From Lutibacter sp. (GTDB lineage Bacteria; Bacteroidota; Bacteroidia; Flavobacteriales; Flavobacteriaceae), in assembly GCF_013139515.1 (NCBI RefSeq), contig NZ_WTAR01000030.1, forward strand, positions 1-64,000: a DNA stretch of 64,000 bases, written 5' to 3'. The position numbers were made by a program, and so were the translations under genes. Under the pieces are notes generated by a model that was given only the letters and a program-made list of their open reading frames with translations, made no database searches and was not told where the DNA came from. Positions 56,361 to 64,000 of this stretch are shown piece by piece. The first letter of the stretch is position 1. Every line of letters starts with the position of its first letter.

Positions 56361-57238
56361 ATAGCTTGTTAAAAATATGTACTAAATGTGGTCTTGAAGA
56401 TGATATTAATAAATTTCCTAAAGATAGACAAAAGAAAGATGGTAGACATCCTTGGTGTAGAGAATGTGTAAAAAAAAGAAATAAAGAATATTCTATAAAT
56501 AACAAAGAAAAATTAAAAAAAAGTAGTAAGAAATATACAACTAAAAATAAAGAAAAAATGGATGAATATCATAAAAAATATAGAAGTGATAATAAGAAAA
56601 AAATAAGTGATTGGCATAAAAAAAATTATATTGATAACAAAGATAAAATTAATCTAAGTGGTTTTAATTATCGTAAAAACAATAAAGAGAAAATAAAATT
56701 AAAAGGTAAAAAATATAGAGATAACAATAGAGAAAAAATAAATAATTTTCATAAAGAATATAGATCATTAAAAGCAAAATACAAAGCATTGAAAAATAAA
56801 TTAACTGTTGATGAATCTCCAATAGAAGGAAAAAATGGTATCTTATTAGTTAAATGTAAGAAATGTAGGAAATACTTCAATCCAACAAATTTACAAGTTC
56901 AAAATAGAGTTCAAAGTTTATTAGGACAATCATCTGGAGAATCTAATTTGTATTGTTCTGATAAGTGTAAACAGAAATGTAGTATATATAATAAATGGAA
57001 AGATCAGTCTTTAATTAATAAATATAATAAATCACGTTGCAATCAAAAAGTTAATAGACAAGCATTATTAGAAAATCAAATAGATAAATATGGATTTAAT
57101 TTCTGTGAAAAATGTGGTAAAAAATCAGATTTATATATTCACCATAATATAATGATATCAAAAGATATCTCTATGGCAGATGATATGAGTCATCAAATAT
57201 TAGTGTGTAAAGAACATCATACACATGAGGGATGTTGA
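56357..57238 (+). CDS. HNH homing endonuclease with basic repeats
   Basis: A 293-aa Lys-rich protein. N-terminal zinc ribbon CTKCGLEDDINKFPKDRQKK and CREC, then about eight 11-13-residue repeats of the kind N(N/K)KEK(I/L)..(H/S)KKYR, a second Cys set (CKKCRKYFNP, CSDKCKQKC), and a C-terminal HNH-like part CEKCGKKSDLYIHHN...LVCKEHHTHEGC. It sits between the gp10-like and tail terminator genes, overlapping both, typical of an intronless homing insertion. Confidence 0.85.
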   Translation: MNSLLKICTKCGLEDDINKFPKDRQKKDGRHPWCRECVKKRNKEYSINNKEKLKKSSKKYTTKNKEKMDEYHKKYRSDNKKKISDWHKKNYIDNKDKINLSGFNYRKNNKEKIKLKGKKYRDNNREKINNFHKEYRSLKAKYKALKNKLTVDESPIEGKNGILLVKCKKCRKYFNPTNLQVQNRVQSLLGQSSGESNLYCSDKCKQKCSIYNKWKDQSLINKYNKSRCNQKVNRQALLENQIDKYGFNFCEKCGKKSDLYIHHNIMISKDISMADDMSHQILVCKEHHTHEGC

Positions 57239-57239
57239 A

Positions 57240-57653
57240 ATGAATTTATTATTGGAAGGGTTGTGGCTAAAATCTCAAGAAGTAAGTGATTACAATACTT
57301 CTATTTCTGGTCAACAATTTTTTGGTAAAAAACCAAGTTGTGCATCTGAACCATATGTAGTTTTAAACCTTATTGTTGGAACACATGATTCCTTTTTTGA
57401 TTATACTGAGTCTACAGATAAATTTGAAGATTTTACTATTCAATTTACAATAGTTTCTAAATCTGAATCACCAACTGAAGCAGGAAATATCCTTGAAGAT
57501 TTAAAAGCCTTATATGACAATGCAATATTGACTATTACTGGATATACAAATATTGAAATGAAAAGATTAACAGTTGTTGGCCCTGAATGGAATAATGATG
57601 ATAGAATATATCTTTATTATATTAGATATGATGTCTCATTACAAGGGACTTGA
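57240..57653 (+). CDS. Putative tail terminator protein
   Basis: A 137-aa protein from 57240. LEGLWLKSQEVSDYNTSISG, FFGKKPSCASEPYVVLNLIV, DFTIQFTIVSKSESPTEAGN and the last strand YIRYDVSLQGT agree with gpU/DUF3168-like tail terminators in size and position (after gp10-like, before the tail tube). Sequence alone is not decisive. Confidence 0.65.
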   Translation: MNLLLEGLWLKSQEVSDYNTSISGQQFFGKKPSCASEPYVVLNLIVGTHDSFFDYTESTDKFEDFTIQFTIVSKSESPTEAGNILEDLKALYDNAILTITGYTNIEMKRLTVVGPEWNNDDRIYLYYIRYDVSLQGT

Positions 57654-57710
57654 CATATATAAGACAAGTGTTTATAATTAATAGATTATTAATTTTAATG
57701 GGGAGTGTAT

Positions 57711-58196
57711 ATGGGAAAAGACAATAAAACATTTATCATTTTATCAATGCATAGATCTGCATCAAGCCTTGTTGCAAAAGGATTGAATAATGCTGGTGTT
57801 AATATGGGGGAAAATTTATTAAGTGGTCTTGCTGATAATCCTGAAGGCCATTTTGAAGATTTAGATTTTTTATATACCAATATTCATTTAATGAATGGTG
57901 ATAATTGGAAAGATGTTAATACTCCTATTAAAAATCTAAATATGAAATCATTAATTGAAAAGAAAGATATTAATCCATTATGGGGATGGAAAGATCCTAG
58001 AACTATTTTAACTATTGAAAGATATTATGATTTACTAAATGATCCAATAATTGTTGCTTTATTTAGAAATCCAGAAAAGGTAGGAATGTCTTTAGAAAAA
58101 CGTGGAGACATGACTAAAAAGGAAGGTATTAAGTTAGCTAAAGAATATAATAAAAAACTGCTTTTATTTTTGAATAAAAGATTTGGGGAAGATTAA
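57711..58196 (+). CDS. Sulfotransferase-like P-loop protein
   Basis: A 161-aa protein from the ATG after GGGGAG. FIILSMHRSASSLVAKGLNN is the PAPS-binding loop of the sulfotransferase family; NPEGHFEDLDFL, WGWKDPRTILTI and VALFRNPEKVGMSL follow in the family order. It may sulfate a glycan or protein on the virion or host surface. It heads a three-gene block with two glycosyltransferases inside the tail cluster. Confidence 0.78.
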   Translation: MGKDNKTFIILSMHRSASSLVAKGLNNAGVNMGENLLSGLADNPEGHFEDLDFLYTNIHLMNGDNWKDVNTPIKNLNMKSLIEKKDINPLWGWKDPRTILTIERYYDLLNDPIIVALFRNPEKVGMSLEKRGDMTKKEGIKLAKEYNKKLLLFLNKRFGED

Positions 58197-58230
58197 TGAA
58201 AGGATATTTAGTTGAATAAAGGGGAAAAAT

Positions 58231-58821
58231 ATGATTTCTGTATGTATTCCATATATAAGAAAAGAAAAACTTAAATTTTGTATTGAAGCATTGCAAAATC
58301 AGAAAAATATAGAAAATTTTGAAGTTTTATTATATCATGATAAGGAAAGAATTGGATGTCCGTTATCTTTAAAGCATTTAGTTAGTAAATCAAGGAATGA
58401 TTACATTGTATTTATTGGTGATGACACAGTTCCCAATGAGAATATGTTAAGTGAAGCTTTAGTAAAAATGAATGAATTTGAAGGCGGTTGGGGGTTGGTT
58501 GGTTTTGATGATTCTTACAATAGCGGTGAAACTCATGCAAGTCATTGGATGGGACATAAAAAGCTATTAAGATATTTAGATGGAGAATTTTTTCATACTG
58601 GATATAAACATTGCTATTGTGATAATGAACTTATAGTTAGATGTAAAAGTATTAATAGATATAAATATGCAGAAAAAGCTAAATTATATCATGATCATCC
58701 AATGGTTCAGAAAAATATGGGGTTGATGGATAAAGATTATAAAAAGGTATATTCACAAAAATATGTAAATATGGATTACAATTTATTTATAAAAAGATTA
58801 AAAAATAATTGGAAAGAGTAA
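58231..58821 (+). CDS. Family 2-like glycosyltransferase
   Basis: A 196-aa protein, MISVCIPYIRKEKLKFCIEA, LVSKSRNDYIVFIGDDTVPN with a DD motif, and a C-terminal His-rich stretch (KLYHDHPMVQKN). Short single-domain GT2 enzymes occur in phage tail operons. Donor and acceptor unknown. Confidence 0.72.
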   Translation: MISVCIPYIRKEKLKFCIEALQNQKNIENFEVLLYHDKERIGCPLSLKHLVSKSRNDYIVFIGDDTVPNENMLSEALVKMNEFEGGWGLVGFDDSYNSGETHASHWMGHKKLLRYLDGEFFHTGYKHCYCDNELIVRCKSINRYKYAEKAKLYHDHPMVQKNMGLMDKDYKKVYSQKYVNMDYNLFIKRLKNNWKE

Positions 58822-58840
58822 TATACAAACCATCTAAAAT

Positions 58841-58867
58841 TTAACTTTTTATCAATTATGCCGATAA
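58841..58867 (+). promoter_or_regulatory. Sigma28 (FliA)-type promoter before glycosyltransferase
   Basis: TTAACTTT, 11-base spacer, GCCGATAA (-10 perfect). The following leader of about 80 bases contains the 15-mer TTTAAGTATTTAATT also found before the capsid gene. Confidence 0.7.
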
Positions 58868-58946
58868 GATAAGAATAATAACACTTTATATTTTTTTTGT
58901 TATTGTATTTAAGTATTTAATTTAATAATTATATTGGGGAATATAA

Positions 58947-59618
58947 ATGAATAATGAAAATTTCAAATTGGGGATTGCCCTTCCACTCACAGATGAAAAG
59001 ATACATTCTAGGTTTTTTGATTCGTGGAATTTAATGTCAAAACCACCATATATTTATTTAAGGCCAATAAATCCAGGCCCGATTGACTCTGTAAGAAATG
59101 AATTAGTTAAACAAGCATTAGAAAGTGAATGTACTCATATTATAATGATGGATACAGATCAGGTATATGATCCAGAAACAATAGAGAAATTACTTGGGTT
59201 TGTTTTAAGTGATGAAAAATATAAAGTTTGTGGTGGAAAAGTTCATAGAAGATATCCACCATTTGATCATCTTTGCTTCAGAGGAATACCTGGAAAATAT
59301 ACATTAGTTAATGACAAAGAAATAGAAAGTGGAAAGGTTATAGAAGTTGATGCAACAGGTTGTGGATGTATTTTATATGATATTGAAGTATTTAAAAAAA
59401 TAGAACAGCCTTGGTTTGAATTTGGCAAAACAGATGAAAATAAAGATATTGGCGAAGATGTTAATTTTTGCCAAAAAATGAAAGAGAATGGATATAAGAT
59501 ATATGTAGATACTAGTTTAGATATAAAACATATGACAACTGTAGAGGTTGATTATAATTTGTATCTTTTATATAGACATATAAATAAATTGAAATTGAAA
59601 TACGATAAGGAGGATTAG
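58947..59618 (+). CDS. GT-A type glycosyltransferase, paralogue of 53379
   Basis: A 223-aa protein: KLGIALPLTDEKIHSRFFDS, THIIMMDTDQVYDPETIEKL with a DTD motif, VEVDATGCGCILYDIEVFKK and GEDVNFCQKMKENGYKIYVD. It parallels the 53379 enzyme motif by motif. It has its own sigma28-type promoter and may glycosylate the tail tube or other virion proteins. Confidence 0.75.
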   Translation: MNNENFKLGIALPLTDEKIHSRFFDSWNLMSKPPYIYLRPINPGPIDSVRNELVKQALESECTHIIMMDTDQVYDPETIEKLLGFVLSDEKYKVCGGKVHRRYPPFDHLCFRGIPGKYTLVNDKEIESGKVIEVDATGCGCILYDIEVFKKIEQPWFEFGKTDENKDIGEDVNFCQKMKENGYKIYVDTSLDIKHMTTVEVDYNLYLLYRHINKLKLKYDKED

Positions 59619-59620
59619 TT

Positions 59621-60034
59621 ATGGCAGCAAAATCAGGAAGGTTATGCAGTATTAAATTAGGTACAAATCTAATACAATTAATGGGAACTTGGTCAATGCC
59701 TGGAGTTTCAACAGATTTATTGGAATCTACAGCATTTGGTGACGATTGGAAACAGTTTAAAACAGGTTTATTGGATGGTGGTACAATTACATTCAATGGT
59801 TTGTATGATCCAGCAGATACAACTGGTCAGGATGCATTAAGAACAGCGAATGAAGATTCTACTGAATTGACTGATGTTAGGCTGTATATTGACTCTACAA
59901 GTTATTGGATTCCAACTACTACAGGCCCTGCAAGTTACATGTTGGTTACGGATTGGGAGATTGGAGCAGATAAATCAGCATTGATGACTGCAAGTTTTAG
60001 TCTCAAGGTATCTGGAAAATTAGAACTTATTTAA
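59621..60034 (+). CDS. Tail tube protein
   Basis: A 137-aa protein: MAAKSGRLCSIKLGTNLIQL, WSMPGVSTDLLESTAFGDDW, GLLDGGTITFNGLYDPADTT and MTASFSLKVSGKLELI, the pattern of siphovirus tail tube proteins. It precedes the chaperone pair and tape measure, as in lambda-like phages, and has a terminator after it. Confidence 0.85.
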   Translation: MAAKSGRLCSIKLGTNLIQLMGTWSMPGVSTDLLESTAFGDDWKQFKTGLLDGGTITFNGLYDPADTTGQDALRTANEDSTELTDVRLYIDSTSYWIPTTTGPASYMLVTDWEIGADKSALMTASFSLKVSGKLELI

Positions 60035-60055
60035 TTAAAAATAAGTATTATATTT

Positions 60056-60086
60056 GGAGCAAGTGAAAAACCTTGCTCCTTACTTT
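60056..60086 (+). terminator. Hairpin terminator after the tail tube gene
   Basis: GGAGCAAG / CTTGCTCC (8 bp, 8-base loop) followed by TTACTTT. Moderately strong; would raise tube over chaperone expression. Confidence 0.7.
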
Positions 60087-60103
60087 AAACAGGGGAAAAG
60101 ATT

Positions 60104-60520
60104 ATGCCTTTTGATATTGAAAATTTAAACGAATCAGTTCGTTACTATTGGGGAAAAGAGAAAAAAGAATATGTTAATTTAAGGCTTGTTCCTGACCCTG
60201 AAATGAATAACTTTAGGAAAGAAACTGGAATTAAATCAAAAGCTAAACATATAATTAATCCTATGTCTAAAAGAATGGAAAGGGTTGATGATTTAAATAT
60301 CTCTTCTGATGCTTTGATGGCTTTTAATGAATTGGTTTTTGATTATCAAATTGAGAGTTGGTATTTAATCACTAATGAAGATCAAAGTATTGAATGCAAT
60401 CTTGATAATAAAAAGAAAATGATGTATGGATCGCCTAAATTTTCTACTTGGATTTCAAAATGCATGGAGAAACTTGAAAAAGCAAGTTTAGAGATTGAAG
60501 AGGAAGAATTGGGAAACTAA
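60104..60520 (+). CDS. Tail assembly chaperone (lambda gpG-like)
   Basis: A 138-aa acidic protein located between tail tube and tape measure, where tail chaperones are encoded. NISSDALMAFNELVFDYQIE and an acidic end (EKASLEIEEEELGN). The last sense codons lie on a GGGAAAC slippery sequence, so a fraction of ribosomes would continue into the downstream frame. Confidence 0.75.
   Translation: MPFDIENLNESVRYYWGKEKKEYVNLRLVPDPEMNNFRKETGIKSKAKHIINPMSKRMERVDDLNISSDALMAFNELVFDYQIESWYLITNEDQSIECNLDNKKKMMYGSPKFSTWISKCMEKLEKASLEIEEEELGN
60511..60517 (+). promoter_or_regulatory. Programmed -1 frameshift site GGGAAAC
   Basis: The heptamer is in the right phase (TTG GGA AAC TAA: G GGA AAC) directly before the gpG-like stop. 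Slipping back one base yields KLIQYTKRVREISNN and an open frame to 60861. Lambda uses GGGAAAG at the same place. Confidence 0.85.
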
Positions 60521-60861
60521 TTCAATACACAAAGAGAGTTAGAGAGATATCTAATAATGGTGGTTGTGAATCTTGTATAGGTATCCATAAGTTGAAAAAT
60601 GAAACCCCTTTGTGTATTGACTGTATAAATCCTCTATTCAATGAAAATAAAGTTGCTTATGATATCTGGCAACTTGTTAAAGATCAAAGATTAATGGGTG
60701 GTATGGATGGAACCACTATATCCATTAAGCATGAATGTATTTGGCGTTTAATTGATGAGCTTTCAGATAAAATTCCAAATAGAATAAAATGTTTTAAAAA
60801 GATTGTTCATGTTTATAAAGCAATTTTCCAGATAGAATTTGATGAGAAGGATAGTAAATAG
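60517..60861 (+). CDS. T domain of the gpG-T-like chaperone fusion
   Basis: Read in the -1 frame the sequence gives LIQYTKRVREISNNGGCESC, then IGIHKLKNETPLCIDCINPL and QLVKDQRLMGGMDGTTISI, about 114 codons; the track shows only the part from an internal TTG (60592). Two CxxC pairs suggest a zinc site. As the fusion product it should bind the tape measure and recruit tube subunits during tail assembly. Confidence 0.78.
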   Translation, partial: LIQYTKRVREISNNGGCESCIGIHKLKNETPLCIDCINPLFNENKVAYDIWQLVKDQRLMGGMDGTTISIKHECIWRLIDELSDKIPNRIKCFKKIVHVYKAIFQIEFDEKDSK

Positions 60862-61589
60862 ATGGCAGTAAAACTAAATACATTCATTAAAAGAGATAAG
60901 ATTATTCTTTTTAAAAAAAATTAATAGGTTGACTCCATTATCCTTATTTAGAAAAAAAAGTTTATGGAAGTACAAGAGTTTTTGTTAATTGGAAATGTGA
61001 TTGTGGTAATGAAAAAGAAATAATTTATAAAGAAGTTAAATCTGGACATATTAAATCATGTGGATGTTTACAAAAAGAAAAAGCATCTTTAGTAAATACA
61101 AAGCATGGTCTGTCAAAGACAAAACTTTATGAAGTTTGGAAATCAATAACTCAAAGATGTTATAATAAAAATGTGAAACAATACAAAGATTATGGTGGAA
61201 AGGGGATTAGCATTTGTGATGAATGGCGAAATGATTTTAAATGTTTTTATGATTGGTCTATAGATAATGGGTATAAAGAAAAATTATGTATAGATAGAAG
61301 AAATAATAATGGCAATTATGAACCAAGCAATTGTAGATTTGTAACATATTCTAAAAATAATCAAAATAGAAGATTATTAAGATCAACAAATAAATCAGGA
61401 TATTGTGGAGTATCTAAAAAATCTTTCTCATATATCTCTTCTTTATTTTTTAAAGGAGAATATTTGTTAAACAAATCAGGGTTTAAAACAGCAATAAATG
61501 CTGCTATTTATAGAGATATGTTTATTGTTAAAAATAATTTACCTCATAAATTGAATCTTCCTGAAATATTTTTCAATGGTTCGATATGA
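60862..61589 (+). pseudogene. AP2/HNH homing endonuclease with two frame breaks at A8 tracts
   Basis: From the ATG at 60862 the sequence aligns by eye with the intact enzyme at 16295, but the frame shifts at A8 (60913-60920) and again at A8 (60952-60959). Removing one A from each restores MAVKLNTFIKRDKIILFKK, INRLTPLSLFRKK, VYGSTRVFVNWKCDCG and the rest, through KDYGGKGISICDEW, CIDRRNNNGNYEPSNCRFVT and INAAIYRDMFIVKNNLPHKL. The track ORF starts at a GTG (61173). Either decay, slippage-dependent expression or sequencing error. Confidence 0.8.
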
Positions 61590-64000
61590 CAAAATTAGGC
61601 GAAATATTCATAGAATTAAAGCTTGACAGCAAAGAGTATAAAGCTTCTTTAAAGAAACAAAAAGCTTTAGCTCTTAAAACTGCCAATGAGATAGAAAAAG
61701 GTCAAGTTTCGTCTAATTCAAAAACAACAAAATCTAAAGCTGCTGAACAAAAAGCACATATAGATGGTTTAAATAATATAGTAAAATATGAAAAGCAAGT
61801 ATATGATCAAAAGAAAAAAATAAATGATGATGCAATAAAATCTAGTGATAAAGCATCAGCAGCAATAATGAAGAATGAAGAAAATATTAATAAACAAAAA
61901 ACAGCATCGTCAAAAAGCTATTCAGATGCTGATGCTCAAGCCCAATATCAATCTCAAGAAAGGCTTATAAAACAACAAGGAAAATATGCAAAAGCTCAAG
62001 GTAGTGCTATTGAGATGAATAAGAAGTTTGATAAACAGATGAAAAGCAATAATAAAACTGTCAAGTCATCCGAGAAAGGTTTTCTTCAATTAACTACTGG
62101 AATTTTAAAATCTGCTCCTGCTTTTGCTGTTGCAACTGCTGCTATTGCTGGAGTATATCAAACTCTTAGATTTCTTACGAGTGAATTTACTGCGGGGTTG
62201 AATGCAATAGAAGATTTTAATTCTAGTGTAATATCTTCTTCCGCATTTATTACAACATTTTCTAAAAAAGCTTCAGAAGGTGATATAGCTGGAGCATGGG
62301 ATGAAGCTAGTGTTTATGCAAAAGCTTTAACAAAAGAATTAGAAATAATGGATGCAAAAACTATTGCTACTGGTAAAGATCTTAGAATAATATCAGATAC
62401 ATTTATTCAGCAAGGAATTCTTTTAGATGTTAATAATGAAAAACAAAAAGCAGGATTTATTAATTTAGCTAATGCTATTAAATTAATGACTAAAGGGCAA
62501 AATCAAGAGATTCAGTTAAGGCAGGAATCAAGAGCATTAGCTCAAGGTCAATTAAAAGATTCAAACCTTTTAGTAAAATTATTACAGGCAAAAGATCCAG
62601 AATTTAAGAAAAATCTTGCTACTGCAAAGAAAACAGGTCAGGTTTTTCAATATATTGGGGATTTATTAGAAGGGTTTACTCCTGCATCATTAGCATTTGA
62701 AGCTACATGGTCTGCAATTGGTACTTCATTAGAAACTATTCATGATAGAGTTTTAAGAGGTGCTTTTCTTCCAACATATCAAAAATTACTTGAATTTGCA
62801 GTTGAGATTAAAGATAGCCTTATTGATGGACAAGGTGAATTAACTCCATTAGCAAATAAAATACAAAATGATATTCAAAAAATATTATCTGTTGCAACAA
62901 AAGTTATTGAAAAAATTATAAAATCTACTTTTTGGTTAATTTCAAATCTTGAAATAGTTGTTTATTGGTTTAAAGCTATTGCTGAAATTACAACATTAGG
63001 ATTAGGTATTTCAGTAGTTCCAGTATTAACAACTGCAATAAAAAATTTAGGATCAGCAGCATTAATAACAAATACAAATATGTCAATGCTGAAGAAAACT
63101 ACAATAGGTTTATTTTCTTTTTATGCAGGATTTAAATTAGGTCAATATCTTTATGAAGAATTTGAACAAGTTAGATTATTTGGAGTTGGATTGATTGATG
63201 GATTGATTGATGGGTGGCATAAATTTGGATCATCTGTAAAAATACTTTGGATAGAAATAAAACAAGCATGGAAAGATATTGTTTATGATCTTGGTCAATT
63301 ATGGGGTGATTTTTTAATGAAAATCTCAGATGCTTTTGTATCTTTGCCATTTTCATGGGGTGATAAAAAAGCATCTGAGATTGGAGCGGTAGCAAAAAGT
63401 TTTAAATCAATGACTAAACCTCTTGATGAAACAGCAAAATCAATTCGTGAAGTTACAAAAGCTGAAGAAGAATGGCAAAAAGGTCATGATAAAGTAATTG
63501 ATTCAATGGTTAATAGTGCTTTATCATATAAGCCATCTTCAATTATTCCAGGTGAAGCAGAAGATGAAAGTAATGTTTCTGTTCCTGAATTAACTATTCC
63601 CCCTGAAACAGAAGATGCAATTAAGAAAAAAATTAAAAAATTTGAAGATGAAATGAAGAAATATGTTGATTCTCTTAAAGTTCCTCAATCAATTTTAAAT
63701 TCTTTCTTAATTGGTGATGAAAAAGAAAGACAAGATGTTTTAGACACTTTCCAAGATTTAAGAGATCAATTACAAAATGCTGCTAAAGAAGGTTCAATTT
63801 CTGGAGAAAAATTTGCTGAAGTATGGAGAAGAATAGGAGAAGAAGAAGCAAAAGCATTAAATAAATTAACTGGTTGGGGCCAAATTGCAGACACATTAGA
63901 TAGTTATGCAAGAGAATCTATGGATATATTTGATAATTTAAGTGAAGTTGTTTCATCTGCATTCTCATCAATGGAAGATGCTTTGGTTGATTTTATAACA
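61586..64000 (+). CDS. Tail tape measure protein (partial, lambda gpH-like)
   Basis: The frame is open from the ATG at 61586 to the window end (805 codons), so it is absent from the track. It begins MTKLGEIFIELKLDSKEYKA, has coiled coils rich in Ala, Gln and Lys, hydrophobic segments (APAFAVATAAIAGVYQTLRF) and ends SSMEDALVDFIT, a motif near the C-terminal end of lambda-like tape measures. It sets tail length and is ejected with DNA. The ATG overlaps the endonuclease stop. Confidence 0.9.
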   Translation, partial: MTKLGEIFIELKLDSKEYKASLKKQKALALKTANEIEKGQVSSNSKTTKSKAAEQKAHIDGLNNIVKYEKQVYDQKKKINDDAIKSSDKASAAIMKNEENINKQKTASSKSYSDADAQAQYQSQERLIKQQGKYAKAQGSAIEMNKKFDKQMKSNNKTVKSSEKGFLQLTTGILKSAPAFAVATAAIAGVYQTLRFLTSEFTAGLNAIEDFNSSVISSSAFITTFSKKASEGDIAGAWDEASVYAKALTKELEIMDAKTIATGKDLRIISDTFIQQGILLDVNNEKQKAGFINLANAIKLMTKGQNQEIQLRQESRALAQGQLKDSNLLVKLLQAKDPEFKKNLATAKKTGQVFQYIGDLLEGFTPASLAFEATWSAIGTSLETIHDRVLRGAFLPTYQKLLEFAVEIKDSLIDGQGELTPLANKIQNDIQKILSVATKVIEKIIKSTFWLISNLEIVVYWFKAIAEITTLGLGISVVPVLTTAIKNLGSAALITNTNMSMLKKTTIGLFSFYAGFKLGQYLYEEFEQVRLFGVGLIDGLIDGWHKFGSSVKILWIEIKQAWKDIVYDLGQLWGDFLMKISDAFVSLPFSWGDKKASEIGAVAKSFKSMTKPLDETAKSIREVTKAEEEWQKGHDKVIDSMVNSALSYKPSSIIPGEAEDESNVSVPELTIPPETEDAIKKKIKKFEDEMKKYVDSLKVPQSILNSFLIGDEKERQDVLDTFQDLRDQLQNAAKEGSISGEKFAEVWRRIGEEEAKALNKLTGWGQIADTLDSYARESMDIFDNLSEVVSSAFSSMEDALVDFIT

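Noticed and set aside
1-64000. Prophage/temperate interpretation
   Set aside because: No integrase, excisionase, attachment site or CI-type repressor was seen; the small HTH proteins alone are not enough, and the rest of the genome is not visible.

Overview
The window is 64 kb of a larger, strongly AT-rich tailed-phage genome. It encodes a terminase, HK97-fold portal, protease and capsid, head-tail connectors, a tail tube, a frameshifted tail chaperone pair and the start of a lambda gpH-like tape measure, so a long non-contractile (siphovirus) tail is likely. No integrase, lysogeny repressor or plasmid partition gene is visible. Lipobox-type lipoproteins and E. coli-like sigma28 promoter sequences suggest a Gram-negative, flagellated host; no host can be named. 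Both window ends cut genes.

Layout. (1) About 1-14.1 kb, leftward: replication and DNA modification. It holds a DnaE PHP-domain protein with an HNH intein, a CHC2/TOPRIM primase, an MT-A70 adenine methylase, a DnaB-like helicase with a LAGLIDADG-type intein in its P-loop, a second methyltransferase, a spermidine-synthase-fold protein, a transglycosylase, a stand-alone sigma region-4-like protein and many small zinc-ribbon or hypothetical proteins. (2) About 14.1-14.17 kb: back-to-back consensus sigma70 promoters. (3) About 14.2-28.15 kb, rightward early region: a UvsW-like helicase, three small HTH/wHTH regulators or initiators, two calcineurin-like phosphoesterases, an HD-type (p)ppGpp hydrolase, an AP2/HNH homing endonuclease and dozens of tightly overlapping small ORFs. 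(4) About 28.1-34.9 kb, leftward: a distinct module with its own promoter and terminators (Ycf46-like AAA+ ATPase, DUF932-like protein, small partners), flanked by direct repeats, palindromes and about 1.6 kb of AT-rich non-coding DNA. (5) About 34.9-64 kb, rightward late region: Ntn-hydrolase, terminase subunits (large one with a class 3-like intein), portal, phosphoesterase, tRNA-Met(CAT), protease, capsid, decoration/fibre-like proteins, HNH enzymes, glycosyl- and sulfotransferases, connectors, tail genes and tape measure.

The most striking signal is a recurrent promoter matching the flagellar sigma28 (FliA) consensus, TAAAGTTT-N11-GCCGATAA. It occurs at 16065 (a perfect match), 24515, 52721, 58841, 36838, 34847 and, on the minus strand, 28341; each site lies upstream of a gene in the correct orientation. 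A further candidate lies inside the protease gene upstream of the capsid gene. This suggests that a scattered set of accessory genes and part of the late region use the host flagellar sigma factor or a phage sigma of the same specificity.

The second theme is selfish DNA: three inteins sitting in catalytic motifs, four free-standing endonuclease genes (one frameshifted twice at A8 tracts) and a scar of a lost AP2-type endonuclease. All calls come from reading the sequence and ORF translations; no database search was possible.
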